Assembly (NCBI GenBank): GCA_945859605.1
Contig: OX243825.1
Coordinates: 20,175,196 to 20,239,195, forward strand
Source of the DNA: Lumbricus rubellus
Lineage: Eukaryota > Annelida > Clitellata > Crassiclitellata > Lumbricidae
Reading direction: 5' to 3'
DNA length: 64,000 bases
Below, in pieces: positions 36,161 to 48,639 of this stretch. The notes below the pieces were generated by a model, which was not told the DNA's origin, searched no databases, and was given only the letters and a program-made list of their open reading frames with translations. Each line of letters opens with the position of its first letter. Positions within the stretch are counted from its first letter, which is position 1. Position numbers and translations under genes: made by a program.

Positions 36161-36921
36161 ACGAGTCGAATGACGACACCAGAAAAGTCAAGCGCAAGGC
36201 ACCGGCTTACTTTTGAGTGTTGGGTTAAGTCAGAGTCCGTAGGATTAGTCGAAAGGAGTTCCGAGCAGGGCCTAAAGTGGGCCAGGACGATCATTGATGG
36301 CGTCCTGGTACTTATTTTCAAATCTCCATGCCGTCCTGCCACTTATTTGGCCAGCACACCTGAAAATGTGTGGCGTCCTGGCACTTTTTTTACACCTTTA
36401 GCACTGAGTCCGAGTCCGGTTACCAGAAGATTAGAGGAGCAGAGCATCGGTTACCACTGGTGTCATATGGATCGGGAATTGAAGTGTGGAAGATCAAATG
36501 AACCTGCGTATGACGATGTTAATGGACAAATTTTCTCAGCCTATCCTGAAAGAGAAGCCCCATTCACTGACTCCACACCCTTTCTAAGAGGCGGAGACAG
36601 TAGGCTATTAGTCAATCGTCAGAAATGTGTTGACATCAATAATAGGATGGACAATTGGACATGGGTATGACTTCGAATTTGTAAGTGGTAGTTGGAGACT
36701 GTTCCAGTACAATCTAGGTCAAGTCTTATCAAAACGCGTGTAGTGCGAAGAACTCATCAACCAATAGGAAACGCCCAATCTGGGTCAAGGTCATAATTAT
36801 CATGGCCCACAATGAGTCCTAGACTCCGCCCACGAGTCGTCGACCCCGCCCATGGCTTGTCTTGCAATAGTCATCGAGCGAGTTCGAATTTCCCCCCCCC
36901 CCGAAGACAGATAGGTGTCGT

Positions 36922-37099
36922 CAGTATGAGCATTGTGGAAAAATAACTGGTTTGGGGGTCAGGGTGAGAATTGCCGGGGGTTGGGGGTTTCAACTCCCCA
37001 GTCGTTCTTAGAACCCCATAGTAAAGTCTGTTTTTCACACCCCAATTCCAAGTGGATAATGGTCCAACCCCCAGCCATTTTCCCACAATTCTCGCACTG
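36922..37099. mobile_element. hAT-type MITE, one truncated and one full copy abutting
   Basis: A truncated left end (cagtatgagcattgtgg, 36922-36959) directly precedes a full copy at 36960-37099 bounded by CAGGGTGAGAATTG and CAATTCTCGCACTG. Confidence 0.65.
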
Positions 37100-37144
37100 G
37101 GTGAGGTTGGACCATTATCCACTGGGAGCCGCTAGTCCTTTATA

Positions 37145-37570
37145 CAGATTGGTTTTGTGTCAACAAGCTTACACTAAATCTTAGTAAAAACGAATTTTAT
37201 CTTATTTAGATCGCATAGGAAACCTTGTCCCTCTCAGCTTCCTACACTAAGTGTTAATGGGTGTCAACTCTCTAGGGTAGAGTCCACGAAATTTCTGGGA
37301 GTCTGTGTTAATCAGCATTTAACATTGGTTGATCATATAAAATGTATTTTCCCCAAAATTGCTTAAAAAATACAGGGATAATAGCACGTAGGCCTACTGC
37401 ATACCTTGTGCCTCCCCTGTTTGTTTAAAATTATATTATTCTCTTGTGTATTCATACTTAGCATACTGTAATATAATATGGGCATCTACCTACTCTACTA
37501 GACTGCATAGGCTGGTAATAAATAGGCTACTCCAAGTCTCCAAAAAAGAGTAGGGCCTAATTCGTATAGT
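37145..37570 (+). pseudogene. LINE reverse-transcriptase C-terminal relic
   Basis: Frameshifted + strand translation gives NKLTLNLSKNEF, then FLGVCVNQHLTLVDHIK, then a basic stretch and a RLHRLVILQKR-like end. This order (LSKTK, FLGV, thumb) is characteristic of jockey/CR1-type non-LTR RT C-terminal parts. Several stops and frameshifts make it dead. Confidence 0.65.
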
Positions 37571-37675
37571 GGCTTGTAGGCTACTGCATATTTATCGCAT
37601 ACTACCCCATTATTTTGTGATCTTAACATGTTGAAATTTGACCAGATTAGACTAGACCAATCGGGAGAATTTATG

Positions 37676-38155
37676 TGTTTCAGTACTTTTACTTCGTTAA
37701 AAATTTATGTGACACTCGTATTTATTCGTTACTTCAATGCGCTAATTAATATTTCTATTCCCTAAGCAGAGACAGCTTATTTAAATTTGCATGCTTAAAA
37801 ATAGATTTTCGATGGATGGAGCACACTGGATGCACTGCCATGTCTGCAGCAAAACTACTCTTCAGCTGTGCATTATGCTAAAATGAATAAAAAGCGTGCG
37901 CTGTAAACTCAACGATAACCATTTTGAGAATTTAGTATTTTTGAAGGTCAATAATCGATTGAGTTAGCCTATAGAAAGACTCGGTATTTTTACTTTTTAC
38001 TTATAAAGTATTATTGGAAGGGGATGTTTTTACTTTTACTTAAGTATTATTTGTGATGAGTACTTTTACTTTTACTTAAGTAATTAAAATCCATTTTACT
38101 TTTACTTTTACTTAAGTACATTTGCCCGGTACTTTCAACAACACTGCACGAAGCT
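37676..38155. repeat. Element with repeated TACTTTTACTTAAGTA motifs
   Basis: A stretch bounded by cagtacttttacttcg and ggtactttcaacaacactg with the phrase tacttttacttaagta repeated several times near the right end. Such motifs mark the ends of some hAT MITEs, but no target duplication is clear. Confidence 0.4.
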
Positions 38156-38837
38156 GTTACTAACAGATCCATCAGTTGCGTGTTGTCCTGCGCCTTGACC
38201 GGAGTCTTTGCTTTGCTGCTCGTCTTATTCTAATCTAAATATCTAATCTAATAAATTATTTGTAAAGCGCTTCTCACTGCAAAGCCATTTAGAAGCGCTC
38301 TCAGCGTGACAGGCCGAGGAAAAGAGAAATGTCTTCAAGCAGCGAAAAGATGCAGGTGAATTTCCTACCAGAATCTTGTCACGAATTTCAGAAGGAAGGT
38401 GATTCCAAATTACTGGACCAACAACAGCAAAAGCCCGAGGAGGTTTAATGAGGTTCGTGATCTAGGTACAAATAGATCAAGGTGGTTAGCAGAACAAAGA
38501 GGGCGATAAGATCTTGCACATTAAGTCATGCGCTTAAGCCCTGCAGGGACATAGTAACTAAGAGCAAGACCTTGTATCTGATTCGGACAAAATTCGGAAG
38601 CCAATGAAGGTCATGAGCCATGTAGGTAGAGATGTGTGAGTATCGAGGAAGTCGTGCGAGAAGTTTTGGCCATGTTCCAAAAATATATGCCCTGGTTTCT
38701 GCTCACATCTGTGATGTCTTGCTCTGGCTTCCAGCCTCGCAATGAATCTCATACGGAATAAGCGACTCTTATCTTGTCTTGCGGTGTCTTATTGGTAATA
38801 CTCCGCCTTACGTAGACTATAGGCCTACCTGATCTAC

Positions 38838-39165
38838 ATGTGATGATGATAATGATGGTTCTCTGCCAGAAGGCAGGTTCGTAGGCTTAACGCCTCTGGG
38901 GATGAGATGAGTGAGCTGGTTTCCCGTTGCCTTCCTCACAGACAATGATGGGTAAGCACAGACAATGATGGGTAAGCACAGACAACGATGGGTAAGCAAC
39001 TTGTCCAAGGTCACTCCGCAACAACCTACGCCAACGCGTCCCATGCGTGCTAGCCCGAGATATCTAAATATCGGAATGTCAACTCCCAGCCCGGGGCTTG
39101 AACCGCAGTCCGTTGTAGCCAACAGACGTATGCCGCTCTCGCTTACCGGTGTATCTAACTAGGCC
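38838..39165 (-). mobile_element. tRNA-derived SINE (family 2)
   Basis: Copy with box B ggttcaagccccggg and head ggcctagttagatacaccgg on the minus strand. It contains a small direct triplication of gacaatgatgggtaagcac at about 38940-39000. Confidence 0.7.
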
Positions 39166-39905
39166 AGTTTACATCTACATCTACATCTAGGACTATGTCG
39201 CGCTATTTCCGACTTAGCCTTCCGTCTACATGTAGGCTAGCATTGCGCTCTTCGGCTATTGGGAACTCCTGGTCCCTCGGATCCGCTCTTCGGCCAGACA
39301 AGGTAAGACTACGCGTTAAAGCAATACAATAAAAGATTAGAATAACTTTAACAAAAGTGGAATTGAACCGTGTTTTGCATTCGCCACCTTGCAGACGCGC
39401 CAACTGTGTTGAATTAAAGTTGATGAAGCGGGTAGTTGCAATAATCGAAGTTTGAGTGGACAATGGAGACATAGAAATAATAACAGCGGAAGCAATCTGC
39501 TGCAAGTAGATAGAAATGTTGCTAATGAGGACAAACCACCTAGTCACCAGGTTACCTTTTCATTTCTATCTACTGCTGCAAAATCGAGCATTGGCCGAAC
39601 GGATGCTGCGGAGTAAAATGTGCATGATGCAGGATGGCACGAGAGGTTTGAGATGTTGTTTAAATACTGAGCGTTGCTGATCAAAAGTAATTCCATGCGA
39701 ATAGGAAAGAAGATAGATTTGATGGATAGGTCGGTGGTCATATAATCAAAAGAATAAGGATTTTCTTGTTCTGGTCATAGGGTCTGCGATAATGAATTCT
39801 GTTTTGCCGGGGTGGACGCAGACTGGTTTGGTAAGCATTGATAGAATTGGCTAACCATAAATTATTGAGCAATTATTGTTCGACGAAGGTAAAAAGATCT
39901 TGGGG

Positions 39906-40098
39906 CAGGGCTGTTTTTAAGGAATTTTCAGAACTGCACAACCCCTTCTTTCCTTTACCATTCTCCATGGTAAATTACTTCCAATTGGAGAACTATGGCC
40001 TTTTAAGTTTTTTTGCTAGTTTTAACTGTGCTTCTACAACTGCACAAATCCATTTAGAGCTGCACATTTTGTGTGCAACTGCACGTTAAAAAGCCCTG
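39906..40098. mobile_element. hAT MITE (CAGGGCT family)
   Basis: Ends CAGGGCTG and AAAGCCCTG; 8-bp duplication tcttgggg/tcttggtg (one mismatch) at 39898-39905 and 40099-40106. Confidence 0.85.
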
Positions 40099-40171
40099 TC
40101 TTGGTGAGAGGTATACATGTGTGCCACGCGTCAGGACTGCCGTGGCTCAATCCAGATACTTTGCCTGCATA

Positions 40172-41579
40172 CAGGGTGGCTCAAAAAAAAACGTACCACA
40201 GGATAAAATGCGATAACTTCTCAACCGATTGACATTTTTCTCCGAAAATTTTCCAATTTGTAGGGGAATGAATTTTCAACAATCCCTGAAAGTTTCAGTT
40301 GAAACTTTTCATGTTTGCAAAAGTTACAGCTGTTCAAACTTAAAAATTCGTTTTTTCAAATTTTCGCGGAAAATGAACGTCACTTGTAGATTTCCATGTC
40401 AAATGATATCACTTTTCACTACGACCTCAGAATTTCGTTTTACACTTTATTGTAAGGTATAATGAGAGTGTCCACTCCCTGCCTTAGCACAAGCTCAACT
40501 TCTTTTTGTGAAGCTCAGTATGGCCTTGTTGGTCGGGTCCTGCGGCAACTGACCCCACATTAGCAGCAAGACTTGCTTCAGCTGGCCAATGTTCTCCAAC
40601 TTGGGATGAAATGTCTTGCAGCGTTCCAGAATAGTTCACCAGACGTGATAAGCAAGAGGACTAAGGTCTGGCGAGTTTGTTAGTCACCTTTGCCAATAAA
40701 TTTACTGCATTTGATGGCAAAAATAAGGTAGCGTCATCATAATCAGCCTTGCCGTGCGAGCAAGTAGGCGCACCGTCCTGCTGGAAATTAAAACCAGATG
40801 TTAGAGCATGCCTGGTCTTCAATGAGTCTGGGTAAGAGAGTTCAGCGATGAGTTTGACATTTAGCCTACTGAATGGTATTAAATGCAGTCTTTTCTTGCA
40901 GCTGTAACACACGCCAGCATAGCTGATACTGAAATCATGATGTGCTTTGCAAACGTAACCCTTTCGAATACCAAGCGAATTTCCTGAACATGACATTTTC
41001 CCCCGTCAGACCAAATGACAACTTCCTGCCTCTCTTCCAGCATCTGACCTTCGTTACATAAACACGTTTGCAGATAGCCTTCAAAGTGCTTCAGGCTTCA
41101 CTTTTCACTGGGTCTTTTGCTATGACCGCGCGATGTCCCAGTCTCTGTTCACGTAACGTCCGAGTTCCCATTTTATCCTCTGCAGAAACTTTGCCCATGA
41201 CGTTCAGTAACGGATTCACAAACTGAGGCCTTAATATACAAAATATGACCATATACTAACAGCTTACATAATAAACAACTTATCTACAGCTCTTAGTGAG
41301 GTTGTATGACATTGTCATCATTTTATGTGTTGCAATTTGCCAAAAAAATCGTAATGAAATCACATGTAATGGAACAAGATTCTCCGGATATTCAAAAAAA
41401 CGAAATTTTAAGTTTGAACAGCTGTAACTTTTGCAAACATGAAAAGTTTCAACTGAAACTTTCAGGGATTGTGGCAAATTCATTCCCCTGCAAATTGTAA
41501 AATTTTCGGAGAAAAACCTCAATCGGTAGCGAAGTTATCGCATTTTTTCCGGTGGTACGTTTTTTTTTGAGCCACCCTG
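40172..41579 (-). mobile_element. Mariner-like element with intact ends, dead transposase
   Basis: A 1408-bp element with ends CAGGGTGGCTCAAAAAA and TTTTTTGAGCCACCCTG inside TA dinucleotides (40170-40171 and 41580-41581). Sub-terminal inverted sequences extend beyond 200 bp (aaagttacagctgttcaaac). The minus strand keeps transposase fragments, including FNFQQDGAPT near 40790, a mariner/IS630-type catalytic-region signature, but frames are interrupted. Confidence 0.82.
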
Positions 41580-41639
41580 TAGGTCCCCTCTACATGGAAT
41601 GGATTACCACCATTAGTTTGCTCAGCCTCCCTCTCTAGT

Positions 41640-42057
41640 ACAGTCTTTCCTCATATTTTTCTCGCCTCAAATCCTACTTTTTTCTCGGGGTTGATCGCAC
41701 TTCGAGCGCTTCTGAAAGGCCTTGCTGAGAGAAGCGCTTCATAGATTGTCATATAGAATTTCAATACAATACAATACAATATGTGGAGTTGAGCATCGTC
41801 TGCGTAGAGACGGTGGTCATGAGATGCTGTTCTCATACTATCATAAGACAACGCGTAGTGAGCCCAGGACCTGACGGTGAAAGACACTACCCGAGAGTGG
41901 GATGCGACAAGAGTAGAGCAGTGCCAGAGATGCTGAACCATAAAGATGATCGATGACGAGAGAGATTGCGATCAATGGCGTTGAATGCGCCGAAAATGTC
42001 GAGTAAACAGAGGTAGAAAACTTGCTGCTAGTTGACAGTACAGAGACCTGTCCATTG

Positions 42058-42107
<50 letters not shown>

Positions 42108-42830
42108 GTTCTCTGCCCGAAAGCAGGTCCTATGGCTTGCGTCCCCCGGAGATGAGATGAGTGAGGTGGTTTTCCGTTGCCTTCCCCACAGACAATGATG
42201 GCTAAGCAACTTGCCCAATGTCGCTCCGCAGCAGCTTGAACCCCTGCGTCCCCCCGTGCTAGCCCGAGATATCTAACTCTCTTAATGTCAACTCCCAGCT
42301 CGGGGATTGAACCGCAGTCCGCTGCAACCAACAGACGTATGCCGCTCTCGCTTACCGGTGTAGCTAACTAGGCCATTGTACGTTGGGAAAATACAGTTTC
42401 TGCGGAGCGAATTGTTTATTGAAGCAAGACTCGTAGCAGTGTGATACAGACGAGAGGAGGCTAGGACAATTAAATTCGTTCTGTTAAATTGGAATGGAAA
42501 GATGTGAGGTAAAGCGAAGTTTTCCCGGTCAACATTTACCATTTCTGTGAAAGAAGTGAAGTCTGGTGAAGCTGCCATTAGAGACTAGAGAGCGAGACAT
42601 TGATAATTTCGGTTATTGCAGGAGCTAGGAAAGAGTCACATTCTCTTAAAGGCGCGGTGCAGATACAATGCCAAGTAGACTCAAGTATGCACTGCTTGTT
42701 GGGAAGAGATTTTAGAGGTCGTGACACTTCTGTTTCAGAAGTGAGAGAGAAAATAATCGGAGTGATACTAGAGTCGCGAGAATTAGGGTTGGGAGAAGGG
42801 AGCGGATCAATGCTGGAAGTCATAACATGC
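41640..42830 (-). pseudogene. LINE reverse-transcriptase relic in the C-D intergenic unit
   Basis: The minus strand keeps CDSFLAPAITEIINVSLSS (about 42660-42600), LLDIFGAFNAID and FSISGTAL (about 42000-41930), and LYADDAQLHI (about 41800), the YADD catalytic box of RT. These are in the correct order for a non-LTR RT but in different frames. A family-2 SINE has landed inside at 42055-42375. The B-C interval holds a sister copy (28140-29060). Confidence 0.72.
42055..42375 (-). mobile_element. tRNA-derived SINE (family 2) with (ATC)n tail
   Basis: Head gcctagttagctacaccgg, degenerate box B (ggttcaatccccg) and a tail ending in about 17 ATC units (42056-42106). It is inserted in the LINE relic. 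Confidence 0.72.
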
Positions 42831-43154
42831 TACTAATGGAATTCTCAATTCTACTGTCTTTGCTGATTAGGTCTTTATTCTAATTATAAAACAAAGCTGC
42901 AAAACGAATATTTCTTTTATGCCGTTTTATTTCCTGTCAAACAATAATTTAGTTTTCGACCACACAATGCGTCGATTAAAATCCAAAATGAGAAAATCCA
43001 AAATAAGACCGAAAAGTTAAAAATTAAAGATGCATATTAAGTTACTTTTGTGATATTTTGTTCCATTTAAAACCTAATTTTTCAACGTTTTGTCCCACGA
43101 GAAGAAAGCAGGAAAGTCCAATCGATCGGACGAGAGATGATGCTCTATTGGCAA

Positions 43155-46100
43155 TTAGTTGAGTATGGTATCGAAATCGGTCGTGCTATCGGTATCCAGG
43201 ATGCCAACTTTGGGAGTCACCTCGCCTCTGAACGACTTCAGGTCGTAAAGGTATCGACCGGTAGCATCATCTCCGATTCTCTTCAGGTTGATAAAGTGAC
43301 AGCCGAAGACGCTGATCAGATCCACATGTTCGCAAATGAGTTTCTTCACCAACAGCTCAGTCTAAAACAACATCATGCCACAAAAACTCAGAGTGCTGGT
43401 ATTGATTGCAAACAGTGTTTGATTGACCATATTAGAATGACTCGTTATAGCCTATAGCCTAATTATCTCCTTCCTCGTGAGTTACATGTACATTGTATAT
43501 TGTCTTGGACAGTCTCAGGGTGATTACATTAACAGTTGGGCTTAGTTGAAAAAGTTATTCAAGCTAGAGATCAAAGACGAATGTCTAAATAGGAAAGCTA
43601 GAGGAGCAAAGAATCCAGTGACTAACGTGAGAGGGAAGAGGATATAGTTTCTATGGTTGAATGACGAAGCCTAGACTATAGATCATCCTTTCCCGACCAA
43701 AGTGTAGGAAATGATTATGGGAAATCCTATTCCCATATTCGTTAATTATCTCAGGAGGTGTTTTTCCCGCAGTGCGTTTTCAATAAAAGCAATACTTACT
43801 TAGGCCCTACTTTATGTCGATTTTTGGATCTTTTGTACACATGTCTATTTATTGTAGACCTATGAATACTCACGCATGGATCCTCGTACTTGATGGTCAA
43901 CTTGTGCAGCTGCATGCAAGCATCGTTAAGGTTCCTCAAGCAATCCAGGATGGTTACCACTGCTGTCAATAACGTTCCCCATTCTCTTACGGACGGTTTC
44001 TGAAATGCAATGTAACGCAATAATTACTTTTGAAGTGAAAAGAAATAGAAAGGCCACTATGAATAATTTTCAAATGTTAGCGATTTCATTTCCATTGACG
44101 TCGAAATGTGTGAGTTACCGTGTCCGCCCTTTCCGGCATCGCAGCCTGTCTTCACATCGACGGTGCGTCCGGGAGGTTAACGGACATTATCCCCCGGATA
44201 TTATCTCATCAGACATTAGTGGGGCGAGGTGGTGTAGTGGTGGCGTCGTTGCCTTGAAGCCGGAAGGTTCGAGATTCGAATCCACTTCAAGTCGCCGCGT
44301 TACCCGGGGTCCAAGGACGAGGTTGACAGAGGATTTTATGGCTTCACAACATCTCGAAATGAACTGGACTTTTGGGGATTTGAACGCGACTCGTGATAGA
44401 AGACATTGGGCAGTGGCGAACCATTCGCGACGGTGGCGATGTGACATGATAATATTTTGATAAAAACATTTGAAAGTTTCTGACTTACATCGCAGTCTTA
44501 ACTGTAGGCCTAGACCTAAATGACAGGGCTGTTTTAAAGGAATTTTTAGAACTGCACAAATTCTTCTTTTCCCTCCCATCCTCCATGGTAGCCTAAATTA
44601 CTTCCAATCGGAGGACAATTACCAGTTTTTGCTAGTTTTAACTGTACAGAAGTGCTTCTACAACTGCACAAATTTATTTAGAACTGCACATTTGTGTACA
44701 ACTGCACGTTAAAAAAGCCCTGCTAAATGACACTAACACGTTGGAAGTGAATAGCTCATTGACACTAACAATTCTGTAGTATAGGCCTATATTTGAATGT
44801 AATCACAGCATAATAGCTCAAAACCTATTATAAGATACGAATAAGAAATGTTCTTCACATTCGATCGTGTACCCACCGGAAGAAAGCCATCGTAAGCTTT
44901 TTATGGAAGTCGCACCCAGAAATTTAGGAAAAAGTCTACGTTTGAGTTCACACCGTTTGAAATCTTACCACAATGTCATCAAAATTGACTGCCAAACCAC
45001 GTGCTTTTATGTGCATCAACAATTTCTCGGAATGCTTTTCCTCTTGTCTCCAGAGAACCCGAAGGTAGTTCGCGAATCCAGGTCGAGAAATTGTAGAGCT
45101 ATCAAAGTAGAACGCCTAAAAACGAAAAGCAGCAACAACAAGTATCTGTAATTTTGTGACACCGTCTATATAAAAACGCTTTAAAAATAGCTCGACACTC
45201 CACAACGCAAATGGTCTACAATGCTATTTCAATGTTATCGCGATCGCCATCTGCTTTCGGGAACATCAATACTTAGCCTTCCCAAGTTAAAATTTTAACA
45301 GGTCGCCGTACAAATTCAGTGACTATCGTGAAGGAATAGTCTCCGGGCAAATCAAATGCAATAATAACCATTTATCGTTTTTAGTCGACAAACGTCCACA
45401 TGCAATCTTAAATACAGGTAAAATTAATACCATGCAATACAAATACAATTTATTAGTCATTTAGGCCTATATCGCGTTTTAACAAAAACGGTCCTTGCAC
45501 AAGAGCGCGCTTCACTACAAAATAATCTATAAAAATAATCCCTATTGTTATAATACAATGAAAACAAATGAGTTTTTAACTTTGATTTAAACTCTGCAAT
45601 AGATGCGCTCTGGCGAATGGAGGTCGGAAGACTGTTCCATTATTTACGTACTGAGATTGAGAAGGAACGACTTCCAAACTTCCTGTTTGTGCGAAGTGTA
45701 GCAAAATCACTTCGCGAGTACGAACGAAGACCTCTGGACTTGGAAGCGGAACATGGCGTGACCATGGATGCCATATGCAGGATGGAGAGGTTCCGTAGTG
45801 GATATTAACCATCAGAAGGGAAATTTTGAAAGCAATACGAGCACGTGTGGGAAGCCAGTGTAGTTGTTTCAGAGTTGAAGTGATTTGGTCTCTGGGACCA
45901 AGCAAGACCTTTTATCAGGCAAGCGGCCGTATGTAGAACCGAAGATAGGGGTTGAAGTGTTGAAAAATCAAATAGGCTATAATTATATCATGTGAATTTA
46001 TTTATTTCTCCATTTCTATAGCGCCCCTTCAATCTCTCTACTCAGAGGCGCTCCCGACTACAACGCGGACACTGCATCGGAGTTTCACGTCGAAGCGCCC

Positions 46101-46544
46101 AAGCAATTGCGAGTGAAGAACTTGCTCAATGTTCCTACGTGGCGACTAGAGGTAGATTCGAACCTCGAACCTTCCGGTTTCAAGGCAACGACGCCATCAC
46201 TATACCACCGCGAAAGAAATGAGTACTAAAGATTTCTATTGTGTGCTAAAGCAGAGTTCTTAGAAATGTCTGAAGGTTTTTATACATACCATCGACTGGA
46301 GCATGTATTGGGTCTGGCGACCCATAATGTACAGCTTGCCCAAACCATCTTCGACCGAGGCATGGACATTCTGACGAATGATCGAGTCGACTGTATTCAT
46401 GCTTCTCTCCTTGGAGATTTCAGGCTTGTTAGATTCGGATTTCCACATTCTGAAGATTGATGGCTTTTCAACTTGCTTTTCGTCTTCCAAGTTCTGACCT
46501 TCGTATTCGCCGAAGTAACCTTTCAATATGGATGTTTTCGACAT
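43155..46544 (-). CDS. Paralog D: divergent ferritin-like protein, full open frame
   Basis: Coding exons are 46544-46290 (85 codons), 45115-44969 (49), 43999-43874 (42) and 43361-43155 (68 plus TAA), phase 0, GT-AG. The product is 244 residues, the longest of the four. The N-terminal extension (MSKTSILKGYFGEYEGQN ...) differs from B by indels of whole codons, which suggests that it is translated. Exon 2 (AFYFDSS ... RQEEKHSEKLL) is nearest to classical ferritin: E62 and H65 are kept, E61 is Q. E27 is G, Y34 L, E107 L and Q141 H; the channel pair is L and K. The RQNC cysteine of A-C is V here, while EDPC and LICEH are kept. The tail is DTDSTTDFDTILN. It shares the longer exon 4 with C. Function is unknown; a complete ferroxidase site is impossible. 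Confidence 0.85.
44219..44316 (+). mobile_element. tRNA-derived SINE (family 1), head only
   Basis: It keeps the tRNA-like head with ggtggtgtagtggtggcg and box B agattcgaatcc; the body stops after gccgcgttacccgggg. Intron 2 of paralog D. Confidence 0.75.
44524..44722. mobile_element. hAT MITE (CAGGGCT family)
   Basis: Ends CAGGGCTG and AAAGCCCTG, perfect 8-bp duplication ctaaatga (44516-44523 and 44723-44730). Intron 2 of paralog D. Confidence 0.9.
45560..45905 (-). pseudogene. LINE ORF2 C-terminal relic
   Basis: The minus strand reads an open stretch of 109 codons with LHWLPTRARIAFKISLL followed by a region rich in basic and proline residues, as in the C-terminus of CR1/L2/Rex-type ORF2 proteins. 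It is an isolated fragment in intron 1 of paralog D, not a host gene. Confidence 0.7.
46004..46213 (-). mobile_element. tRNA-derived SINE (family 1), full length
   Basis: Minus-oriented with box B ggttcgaatctacc and head cgcggtggtatagtgatgg. It lies in intron 1 of paralog D about 80 bp from the exon-1 donor. Confidence 0.8.
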
Positions 46545-46848
46545 GAGTGCGTGTGTGTGTGTTGTCTCAGATTGTCTCAAAATGCACCTATCCAATGAGC
46601 ACAATATGACCGCTTTTGTTGCCCAGTTAATGAGTTAGTCAACCTAATGAGGAAGGGGTTGAACGTATCGAAGGTTGTGATGCGCATGAGCAGTGCATGT
46701 GAGAATAGTAGAAAAATAACTGGGGAATGGATCAGACGTTGATTTATAATGTGGATATGAGATGTACAATGAGGACTTCACTATGGCGTCCTAAGAAAGA
46801 TCAAGAGGTTGAACCCCAAAACTCCCGTGCGTGAGTGAGTGAATGATC

Positions 46849-46854
<6 letters not shown>

Positions 46855-46880
<26 letters not shown>

Positions 46881-46910
46881 GGCAGACAGGCAGACAGACA
46901 GACAGAAACA
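46855..46910. repeat. (CAGA)n microsatellite
   Basis: About 14 units of CAGA with a few CAGG variants, in the 5' intron of paralog D. Confidence 0.93.
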
Positions 46911-47114
46911 CAAAAGTAGTGAGAAAGCGAGGGCTAGAGACGACTATCAAATAGTCAGACACATTTGCGTTATTCAAATACAGGTCACCTTCTATAGATC
47001 ATCTCCTGGTTCTCTTCTCTTACTTATTTCGAGAGCTTCTCTGTACAGTTGCTGATGCGGCCTTTCACCCAAAACTATAGACCCATGTATTTAAGCCCAT
47101 GACCAATAATATTG

Positions 47115-47194
47115 CGAGTGGGTTGAGGTGGATTCGATCCCACAACCTTCCGGCTCAAAGGCACTGAACATACCTCTACACCACCGCGTCCCAC
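47115..47194 (-). mobile_element. tRNA-derived SINE (family 1), fragment
   Basis: Head part only, with cgcggtggtgtagaggtatg and a degenerate box B (gggatcgaatcc). Confidence 0.6.
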
Positions 47195-47307
47195 GTGTGT
47201 GTGTGTTCATTTGTATTAATTTTATGCATGCATGTTTGTATGATGTTTGCATGTAAGCCTATGGGTGTATTAATAATTTTATGCGCACATATACGCATTC
47301 TAATGCA

Positions 47308-48622
47308 TTTAGGGAGACCTAACATAAAGTCGGACATCAGGTAAAGTCGGACATAATTTTCGCCGACCTGCCACTCAGAAGAGACTTCGATCACCAGGTG
47401 GCAATATCATAGATTGTATTTGCAGAGGGTCCATCTAATGATTAAAACTCTACAACCTTCAAGGGATCGTTGACTTAATTTTATGACATCGATTACTTTC
47501 GATATATGTCGGATTTGTAGCATTTTGAAGGCTGACATAATGAAATCCATAATTCACTGTTAAGGGTTTCTGATAATTTTAATTACCGAGGAGGAAGAGT
47601 TTGAATTTTTGGCACATAGCTCACAGTATAATATCGGTTTTGCGTAACTTGTTTGAAGGATATTGAATTAGCGTCATGGTTGAAACTAGAGCTATTTGCT
47701 GTCCGACTTTGCCATATAGGCTTGTGTCAAAGTCGGACAACATTATTACACCCTGCTGTGATGTGTCCGACTTTGACAAAACTAGGTTCACGCTAATGCT
47801 TCACAGGCAAACCAAGGCTTGAATTTGGCCAAAATGTTTTTAAAAGAATAAAGAGAGACATTAAAGATCAAAGAAAACTAGTTTATGTGTAGCGTTATGC
47901 CTAGGCCTATATAGGCTATGGCAATGTTAACGATCCCTATGACACTTTTAGTAAAATAAGTGTGTTCAGACGTTGACATATGGGGTCTCTGATGATGATT
48001 TTTTACTTGTTATGAATGTTTCAGATAATTATTAGAAAAGTTCTTATTCCTTTCGACTTTTTTATGGATCTAGATTTCATAGGTTTTTGTAGGTCTATAG
48101 GTAGTCGAGTTTTATATAGGTATAGGCCTTTCCTGTTTGCCTGCTTTGCAGTTAGGTTTTCATGCTAGTCCGATGCTAGGCCATGAGAGCGATCTTTTCA
48201 ATAATTGTAAGCAAGACAGTATACTGACATTTGATTGATTTTAGGCCTATTTCAGTTATTTTCAATGTTCAATGTTATCTTACAGTTAAATTTGGCACAG
48301 GTCTTGATGAAAATCGGTCAGTTTATCGATTGTCCGACTTTAACAAAATAAGGTCGATTCAGCAAAATAATATTGTCCAGGTTTACCAACCAAATTGTCC
48401 AGCTTTACCCGAAAAACCTAAAACTCAAATTTCGCCAGCTCGCTGTACTTGGCACACTCCTGATCGAAATCATTTAAAATTGGCCAGGTTTAACTGACTG
48501 TATTAGTTGAATGAGATGATAAGCTATACAATAAACTTTACATCATGTAGATGTGACGCTCCGTTACGGAATAACCTCGGTCAGAACAAAAGAGTGTCCG
48601 ACTTATATGATAAGACCCTATG
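47308..48622. mobile_element. Element with iterated GTCCGACTTTG motif
   Basis: Imperfect inverted ends (tagggagacctaacataaag and taagaccctatg) lead into AAGTCGGACA / TGTCCGACTT. That motif recurs at about 47328, 47345, 47700, 47737, 47769, 48332 and 48594 in both orientations, with weaker variants (gtccagctttacc) near 48400. No transposase is recognised. It lies in the 5' intron of paralog D. Class unknown. Confidence 0.55.
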
Positions 48623-48639
48623 TAGGTAGGCCTATTTAT

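Noticed and set aside
35978..36670. 230-codon open frame on the + strand
   Set aside because: It runs through a hAT-type MITE and unrelated repeat fragments (including an inverted LINE 3' fragment), with no conserved domain and no plausible splice context.
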